This document shows positions 56,301-64,000 of a stretch of 64,000 bases of DNA, piece by piece. This stretch comes from JAIOQJ01 sp963718635. Its GTDB lineage: Bacteria; Planctomycetota; Planctomycetia; Gemmatales; Gemmataceae. Both the position numbers and the translations under genes were made by a program. Every line of letters begins with the position of its first letter. Within the stretch, counting starts at the first letter, position 1. Where the stretch lies: assembly GCA_963718635.1 (NCBI GenBank), contig OY970367.1, forward strand, positions 620,001-684,000, given 5' to 3'. Below the pieces are notes generated by a model. That model saw only the letters and a program-made list of their open reading frames with translations. It made no database searches and had not been told where the DNA came from.

Positions 56301-59300
56301 GTGCCGCCGGGGGTGCCGATCGTGTCGATGCCGTCGATGAAGCCCGCTGGCTGCGTTTCAGTTATGGTGTAGCCGGGCCCGCTGCTCGGCCGCAGGTTCG
56401 CGAAGCTGTAGCTGCCGTTGGCCAAAGTCGTGGCCATGGTATTCACCGGAGCGCCCAAGTCATTGGTGCCCGTTAGCGTGACAGTCGCGCCGGGGATGCC
56501 CGGTTCACCGACTTGCTTGATGCCGTCGTCATTGGCATCGACGTAGACAAACCCGGCGAGCGACGAGGGCGCCAATTCGCCGAAGTTGTTGTTGGTCCCG
56601 TTCGTGTTTGATGCCAGGACGATCGAACTGAAGACATCGTTGCCCGCAGTGCCGCCGGGGGTGCCGATCGTGTCCTTGCCGTCCAGGAATCCGGCAGGCT
56701 GGGTCTCGGTGATGGTGTAGCCGCCGACGCCGCTCGGCCGCAGACCGGCAAAGCTGTAGCTGCCGTCTGCAAGCGTTGTCGCCACGGTATTCACTGGAGC
56801 GCCTAAGTCGTTGCTCCCCGTTAGCGTGACGGTCGCGCCGGGAATGCCCGCTTCGCCAACGTCTTTGATGCCGTTGTTGTTTGCGTCGTTGTAGACGAAG
56901 CCCGACAAGCTTGATGGCAACAATTCGCCGAAGTTGTTGTTTGTGCCTGTCGTTCCCGAGGGAAGCGTGATCGCGCTGAAGACGTCATTGCCCGTCGTGC
57001 CGCCGGGGGTGCCGATAGTGTCTTTGCCGTCGAGGAATCCGGCCGGCTGGGTCTCGGCGATGGTGTAGCCGCCGGCGCCGCTCGGCCTCAGGCCGGCGAA
57101 GCTGTAGCTGCCGTCTGCAAGCGTTGTCGCGGTCGCGGTCACCGGAGCGCCGAGATCGTTGTTGCCGCTCAGATTTACGGTTGCACCTAGGATGCCAGGC
57201 TCGCCCACGTCCTTGACGCCGTTGTTGTTCAGATCGTTGTAAACGAAGCCCGAAAGCGATGAAGGTGATAGTTCCCCAAAGTTGTTGTTGGTCCCATTCG
57301 TGCCTGACGTCAGCACGACGTTGCTAAAGACATCGTTGCCAGTCGTGCCGCCTGGAGTGCCGATGGTGTCTTTGCCGTCGAGGAATGCAGCGGGCTGCGT
57401 CTCGGTAATGGTGTAGCCGGCGGCGTTGCTCGGTCGCAAATTGGCGAAGCTGTAACTGCCGTTCGCCAGCGTAGTCGCGATTGTATTTACGGATACGCCA
57501 ATGTCATTCACTCCGGTGAGCGTGACCGTGACACCGGGAATGCCCGCTTCGGCTGCTTGTTTCGTGCCGTCGTTATTGGCATCGTTGTAGACAAAGCCCG
57601 ACAAGCTGGCCGGTGTCAACTCGCCGAAGTTGTAGTTGGCAGCAGCAGCGTTCGAGTTGGCCGGGATCGTGATACCGGAAATCAAGTCGGCCGGAGGGGC
57701 CGACGCTACGCCGCCAAACAGCGTGCCAACTGTATCTTTGCCGCTGAAGAAGGCGGCGGGTTGCGCCTCGGTTAGCTGATAGGTTCCCGGACGCAAATTC
57801 GGGAAGATGTACGAACCATTGGCGAGCGTGTTGACAGTCGTATTCACCGGGTTGCCAAGATTGTCAGTGCCTGTCAGCGTCACGGCGACTCCGGGAATCG
57901 CCGCTTCACCACCTTGTTTGACGCCGTCATTGTTGGCATCGACATAGACAAAGCCGGCGATCGAGTTGGTGTTGATCGTCACGTTCGCGTTGGCGGTTAC
58001 TGTACCCGGCCGGCCGCCGCCGGGAGCGGAGTCGAAGTTCGTTGTAACCGTATTAGGAACGGTGCTGCCGGGAGCGTCGGCGTTCGCGAGCTTGGCCTGA
58101 TAGGTGATCGTCGCTGTCTGGCCCAGATTCAGAACCGGGATGCTGATGCCGATTGTGGTATCGCCGGCCGTATTGCCTGTTGTCACGCTGCCGATTGAAG
58201 TCGTCACACTGCCGGCCACTAGTTGCAGGCCGGCGCTCAGCGGATCGGTGATAGCGACGTCGAATGCCGGTCCGGTTGATGCTGCCCTGTGACTGACGAC
58301 CGCAGTGTAAGTGACTGTACTGCCTGCATCGCCTTGCGTGGGCGATGGCGTCTTGGAGATTTGCAGCACTGGCTGGGTAATCGTGACGTTATTGCTGGAA
58401 TTGAGCGTGCCGGCGCCATAATTAAGAGTCGCCGTATTCGTGCGCACGGCCCCATTGGAATTGGCGCCCACGTTTTGGATCAGTCCATCAATCTGGACGA
58501 CAATCACATCGCCCGAATCGTTGACATGATCAGCACTGTTGACCAGGCCGCTGAAATTGAACATCACATTTTGGCCGACGATGCTGCCGCCGGGTGCATT
58601 CCCCACCGCCAGCGGAGAAGACGATATGCCCGCGCCGGGCGTACCGCTCGAAGTCGCGCCTGGCGTTGAATTGCCGCCAATCGAAATGATGCGTGCAGCG
58701 ACAGGCATGATGCCAGCCGGCAAGGGATCGACTAGCCCGAGGATAGGGCTTGTGCCATCGGGCATGGTGAAAGCAAGCTGGTAAGTGACGACTTCACCGA
58801 CGTTCAGATTGCTACCAAGCGTTTGCGGAATTGAAGTTGCCGAAACTGTTTTCGTGAAGGCACTCGGAGGCGGCGCGGTGATGTTTGCGTTGCCCGTGGC
58901 CGTGTAGGTGTTCGTGCCAACTCCGGTGCCGGTGCGTTCGCCGTTGAACGATCCAGGGATGCCCGGCGTCGTAGAACCTGTCGGATTCGGGGTGGTGCCG
59001 TTGTTGCCGGGCAAACTGGTATACGTCACTTTGGCCGAGTTCGGCACTACCTGGCCCGGCGCGATGCCGATCTGCACCACGCCCGTGTAGGTGACGGTGA
59101 TGCTCGACCCGGGATCCATGCTGACCACGTTGACGCGAACCGTATTGCCCGAAGACGTTGCACTGTTGATGCCGGTCACAACGCCCGTTGAAGTAACGTT
59201 TATCGACGGAAGATTTAGTGCAATAAGTGCCGGCAATGTGTCTTGCGTAACGACATCGAAAGCGGTGGCCGTGCCCGTGTTGGTGTAGGTCACGGTATAA

Positions 59301-62300
59301 CTGACGGTATCGCCCGCTTGCGCCACGGCCGGGCTAACCGTCTTGGTGACGGCCGCGATCTTCGGCTCAGCGACAGTTACGGGCACAACGTTGGAGTTGG
59401 CGAGAGCAGCGCCATTTTGACTGTAAGTGAACGTATTATTGAGCGTGGTGCCGGATGTATTGCCGGCCACGTTATCGACCACCGCGTTGAACTCGATAAG
59501 CACAAATTCCTGATCCGGATCTCGGTCCGCATTATTCAAATCGCCTAGCGTAAAGACGGGCTTGTCGCCATCGACGAACGCGCCGCCGCCGCCCGTGCCG
59601 CCAGAGATCTGCGAAGCAGGTAGCACAAAAGTAGGGTTGAGCGCGTTGACGTTTCCCTGATTGCCGGTCTGCTGCGGACCAGTCCCAATGACGCCGATAC
59701 TGGACGAAATACCCGTCTGATTGGCGACGAATGCAACGTCGGTCGTGCCGTCGTTGAGATAACTGAAGCCTGCCGGCAAGTTATCTTTCAAAGATACGGC
59801 CGTGTTGATCCCTTCCGGCAGCAGCGTCAGCAGCTTGTAGCGGAGAATCTCTCCGATGGTGACGTTGCTTCCCGCCGTCGAGCCTTCCGAAGTGGTGACG
59901 ATCGATTTTACTGGCGCCGGCGCCGCAGTAATGAAACTCGCGTTTTTGCTCGTTGTGATGGCCCGCTCAGTCGAGTTGACGTTGAACGGCGAAATTTGGC
60001 CGGGGTTGCCTGGCAAGGTCGTCGACGTTTCCGAGGCCGTGTTGGTGACGGTCGTGCTGGCGCCGAGCGTGTTCGAAACAGTTCCGCTGACTACAATCGT
60101 GATTGACTGACCGGGCAGCAATGTTAATCCGTTGGGATCTGTATTTTGAACGGTAGCGCCGACAATTTGGAAGTCAGTTGAAACCGCCGAACCACTGACC
60201 GAAGTTATGGTTGGCGCGACGACGCCAGCCGGGATCGGATCGTTGACGGTCATGTTGTAGGCCGTCGTCGAACCGGCTGCGGGGTTCGTGTACGTGATCG
60301 TGTATTGAACCGGATCGCCGGCATCGCCGGTGCCGCCGACGACTCCGTTGACGCTCACCGTTTTCGTTGTGGTGAGATTCGGCTGGATGACAGTCACATT
60401 GCCAGCCCGGACGGGCGCGTTCGTGATACCGTTGAACGAAAGCACGGCCGAGTTTCGCAGCGTTGTTCCGATGGTGTTGCCTGCAACATTCAACACAACC
60501 GTTTGATAGGTGAGCGTGATCGTCTCAGGCACGGCACTATTCGTCGTCGTGTTGGTGACGTTGCCTAAGTTAAAGGTAATCGTCTGCCCGTTATTGGTGA
60601 TGACGGGCGCAGTGCTGCCGGTCAGCGACACCCCGGCCGAAAGGACGGGCGGATTGCTCGGATCGAGCGCGACGAAAGCAAGCCCGGCCGGCAGCGTGTC
60701 AACGATCTTGGCGTTCGGCGTGATGCCCTGGGGCACCGTCACGGTCAACTGGTAGGTGGCCAATTCTCCGATTGTTGCCTGATTGTTGCTGTTGGTTGCA
60801 TCGACGATGGAAGTGCTCAACAGCACCTTCGCTGTAGATGCGCCCTGAATGGTGACCGTGGCAGGATCGGTAATGGGTGCCGCGAGGAAATTGGGCCCGC
60901 CCGGAGCACTGGTATACTTCGAAACGTCACCCGTGTTCGTCAGGACTTGGCCTGCATTTACTGGGCTCGGATTCACACCCGGCACATCGGCTTCAAGGTC
61001 GTAAGTGATGATGGCGATGTTCGTCCCGGTCGCCGATCCGCCTGCCGTTAACGCTCCCTGCGCTGCCGATGGATCGTTTAACTGAAGGCCGTTGCCGAAC
61101 AGCCCGCTGATCGGGTTGCCGCCGAGATCGGTGAACCCGATAACTGCGCCGGCGCCATCGACCACTCGCAGGTTCAGCCCCGAAGCAGGCACATGGAAGC
61201 CTGCCGGCAGCGTATCGCCCACAACGACATTGAATGCCCCGTTGACGCTGCTGCCTGTGTTTTGCACCACGATGGCGAATGTCACACGATCATTCGCTTG
61301 CACGCCGGACAGGTTGCTGTTGATTGGAGTCGTTGCAAGGCTGCCATCGGTGATTGTTCCGGCGAAGCGAGCGCCGGCCGTGCCGGGGGCATTGAAAGGA
61401 GCCGGCGCCGGCGGGTTGGGAGCAAACGTGACGGAAGCCGGCGGCGCATCGGTGGCGACGACGCCTTTCTTCACGTTCAAAGCCGGCTCGCCTAAAGTCA
61501 AGCCAATGATCGCGTTAGCAGTTGCGGATCCGTTGTTCGTCGAACTTTCCGTATAGTTGGCTTGATTGGTAAGGAACAGACCATCAGCAAAAGGCAGGTT
61601 GCTCGCGGTAACGGTGAACAACACATCGACGTTCGTATCGATGGCCGGCGTGGCGATCAGTTCGCTTGGAAATGTCAGCGACACCGTGTTGGTGGCCGCT
61701 GCGCTCGAAAGCGTCGGGACGAAGCCAGCACCCGGAAATATCGTTGTATATTGGCTCGCGGGCCCGAATTGCGCATGTCCGGGCGCCGGCGCTGTGCCAT
61801 TCGTCACATTGTCAAACGTGCTCACCTGCGTCGCGTCGAAGACCGGCAACGGCAGGTAATCGGTCAATGCCAGACTCTCGGCGCGACCGAGCGGCAGCAC
61901 GTACTGCAGCCGATAGGTGATGTTGTCGCCTGGGCTGATATGCGGATTGCTCGGCACCGTCGTGTTGCCATTGATCGCATAAATCGACTTCACCAGACTG
62001 CCGCGCTGAATTTGCGTTGTTGCCGCACTTACATCGCTGACGTTCGTTGCTGTCGGAGTGAGTGTGCGCGTATCGAGCAGCTGGGCCGTGCCGGTGACGT
62101 TGTTATCGAGAATGTCCCCCTGCTTGATCGACTTGTTGCCCAGCGGAGACGTCTGCACGTAAAAAGAATTCAAGACCACGGTGCGAAAAACAATGGTTCC
62201 GGTCGTCGGGCCATTAGTCGGCACGGGCGGTGGCAGCGTTCCGACTGGTCCACCGGTGCCCACATTTGGCACTGAGCCACCGAGCAGCAAGCCGCCGAAA

Positions 62301-63789
62301 CCACCCGGGCCGCGTCCTGCCAATTCGTTCGACACGTTGAAGCCAAGCGTCTGCGTGCCGGTTGGATTCACCGCGCTCGGCGGGGTGTAATTGGCGGCGT
62401 TGAAGTTGCCCGAAGTTGTTAGCGTGCCGTTGCGTGTTGAACTGGTCAGCGTTGGCGTGAAGCCCGGTACGAAATCCTGTCCGTCGCCAATCAAGTCGGA
62501 TACGGAAAACTGGTTGAACGCGAAGAAATCCGACACTTCATAGTTGATCGTATATTGCAGCACAGTTCCCGGCTGAATCACGACGGTTGGGTCAGGCAGC
62601 CCGGTGCCGGGATTGATCGCCACGACGGTTTTCTGTATCGCGATCGAACGATCGTTGATGACAACCGGCGGAGCCGTATTCGTAGCGATGATCGTCGGGT
62701 TAACCGGATTCAAAGGCGTCCAGGTTCCGGACCCGTTCGAATTGTTCGTCGATGTCACCGAGGCGCCGGTGGCCGGGTTAAGAACCTGCGTGCCGCCCGC
62801 ATCGCGTGGGATGTAGAAGCTGAAGATCATCTTGCGCATCGGTGGCGCCGCCGGTTCCCAACACGTGGTTCAACTGCCGGGTCACCGTTCCGTCAGGAGC
62901 GCCGGTCGGATCGGGCGACGGAGTCGTGACAACCGTCGTTCCGTTGCCCGTGACACTCGTCACGCTCACAAACTGCGCATTCGGCGGCAGCACATCGTTG
63001 ATGTTGAAATTGTTGATCGTCTGGCCGTTAGCGATGCTGACATCAATGGTGTAGCTGCGAGGATAATCGGGACCGGTTGCCGTTTCGTTTTCCGGCCCGT
63101 TATAGACTTTCGTGATGGTGAAGAGCGTTGGCGTGAACGTTGTCGTCTGCGTGGCGCTCAAAATCGGCGGATCAGTCGCGGCATCATCCAGCGGATCGTT
63201 GCCTAGTGAAAATCCACCGACGGCTTGAACGGTCAACGGCGAGCTGATCAATGCCAGATTGCTAACCTTCACGTTGAAGTTGATCTGCGCCGGGCTGCCC
63301 CGGTGCGAACGATCCAAACGGCAACTGGAAGAAGACAACTTGATTGCCGGCAATGCCATTAACTACGAGCGGATTGCCTGCCGCATCGTGCGCATACGGA
63401 TTGGATGCATGGCCCGCCGCATCAAACGTGAGCAGGGTCGAAGCGACGGGGGCGCCAAGGTAAGTGGCGCTCCCCGCTAGATAGCTGATGCCGTTGTTGC
63501 CGTTAGCGCCCAGTGTGGGCAGGAGCACTTCAGCAAAAGGCGCGTAGCCAATGGTGCCCGTATTGCTGAATGTTACGGAGAATGGCTCGGTCGAGCCGAT
63601 GAAACCGGTCGGCGGCACACCGAGCAAAACGTTTGGAATCGCAGCAGGCGTTTCGCGCTCCTCCAACCTCTCTAAATTAAGAACCGTCCGCCGTAAACGG
63701 CGTATGCGCTTGGCATTGCGAAGGGAAATCGGACGACTGAGGCGGGTGCGAAAAACCCGAAGCCAGCGCGAGAAAATAAACATGAACAA
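53318..63789 (-). CDS. Giant DUF11 / SdrD_B surface protein, N-terminus frameshifted
   Basis: One gene in three frames. The start at 63789 gives FIFSRWLRVFRTRLSRPISL, then the planctomycete export motif NLERLEERETPAAIP. Shifts at about 63290-63300 (PGQPGA to QINFNVKVSNLALIS) and about 62835-62850 (GATDA to KMIFSFYIPRDAG) precede a 3,173-codon open frame ending at 53318; total about 3,490 residues. Order: about nine DUF11/TIGR01451-like units (KTV..P.V..GD.V.YT...N pattern with DxLPAGL), then nine SdrD_B units of about 115 residues (SLSGFVYNDANNDGIKQVGE ... GIPGATVTLTGNNDLG ... ITETQPAGFLDG), then four DUF11 units (ADLALTKAVNDPTPNVGEVI onward). It ends VVSKGNLLGSSFRNRPR. No LPXTG. Presumed extracellular, adhesin-like. 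Confidence 0.85.
54825..57990 (-). repeat. Nine tandem SdrD_B-type coding repeats
   Basis: About 350-bp units inside the giant gene. The last five alternate between two types: one starting PSSLAGFVYVDANNDGIKQ, the other TTSLSGFVYNDLNNNGVK. Neighbouring pairs are almost identical (IQGATVTLTGNNDLG in each), pointing to recent duplication of a two-unit block. Repeat identity is high enough at the DNA level that assembly collapse is a concern. Confidence 0.8.
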
Positions 63790-64000
63790 TCCGTTTCGCT
63801 ATTGAGAGGTTAGAAGCCTTATCCTTAAGGTCGATCGGATATGACCTGCGACTTTGGGCTATTTCGTGCGCAGTCAAGTTCCCCATGGACTACATGCTCG
63901 CACAACAAGCACGATCATCAGGCCTAAACGTTTTAGCAGGTGCGAATGATATCTGCAACTGCGCTCGTAAAATGGGAAAGATAGGAAGAGTTTGCATGCA
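63790..64000. other. Upstream region of the giant gene
   Basis: No gene of its own visible. Should hold the promoter (on the minus strand) of the surface-protein gene; no clear -10/-35 pair stands out. Confidence 0.4.

Overview
The window looks like chromosomal DNA from a planctomycete. The grounds are a combination of families: a methenyl-H4MPT cyclohydrolase, a BBP7-type outer-membrane barrel, a Ser/Thr kinase fused to an NPCBM-like domain, paired secreted sulfatases, a PEP-CTERM protein, a giant DUF11/SdrD_B adhesin-like protein with an N-terminal LERLEER...PA motif, and many palindromic intergenic repeats. No rRNA is present, so genus cannot be assigned. 

Layout. 1-5.4 kb: an SF2 helicase running off the left end, a membrane Ser/Thr kinase, an alpha/beta hydrolase, a DJ-1/PfpI protein and mch. 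5.4-7.5 kb: a repeat-rich gap and a BBP7 barrel gene. 7.5-15.2 kb: a tight eight-gene minus-strand cluster of type VI secretion accessory/effector type, in transcription order DUF6484, DUF2169, ketosynthase-like, PAAR-like effector with an HNH-like tail, SUKH immunity, DUF3396 immunity, methyltransferase with regulatory domain, TIGR02270. 15.3-18.3 kb: thrC, dapB and a small membrane-anchored protein. 18.4-29.5 kb: ABC ATPase, methyltransferase, large membrane protein, fatty acid hydroxylase, GlcD-GlcF-type oxidase behind an array of palindromes, orphan P-loop protein, DUF420-like protein and scpB. 29.5-39.2 kb: acnA, a 78-bp tandem repeat, dnaE2, a secreted protein, YihY/BrkB and carA. 39.6-45.6 kb: two sulfatases, a PEP-CTERM gene lying between a partial and an intact tRNA-Ser(GCU), and a flavoprotein. 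46.1-51.2 kb: a type II fatty-acid/polyketide-like operon (dehydratase, FabG, ACP, dehydratase, two ketosynthases). 51.2-53.3 kb: palindromic repeats and a complete IS630 element with its TA target duplication. 53.3-63.8 kb: one giant minus-strand surface-protein gene.

A strong technical caveat applies. At least 12 genes are split by single-base indels, and where the missing base can be placed it is often in a GC-rich alternating run. The intact halves retain all family motifs, so most of these are probably sequencing or assembly errors and not true pseudogenes. I mark them as pseudogene only to say that the reading frame is broken in the sequence as given. 

The most interesting items are the T6SS-type effector/immunity cluster with a ketosynthase-like and a methyltransferase member, the palindromic repeat inserted in frame inside dnaE2, the operator-like palindrome array before the GlcD-GlcF gene, the tRNA-Ser duplication around the PEP-CTERM gene, and the two-ketosynthase lipid operon in which one ketosynthase lacks a catalytic histidine.
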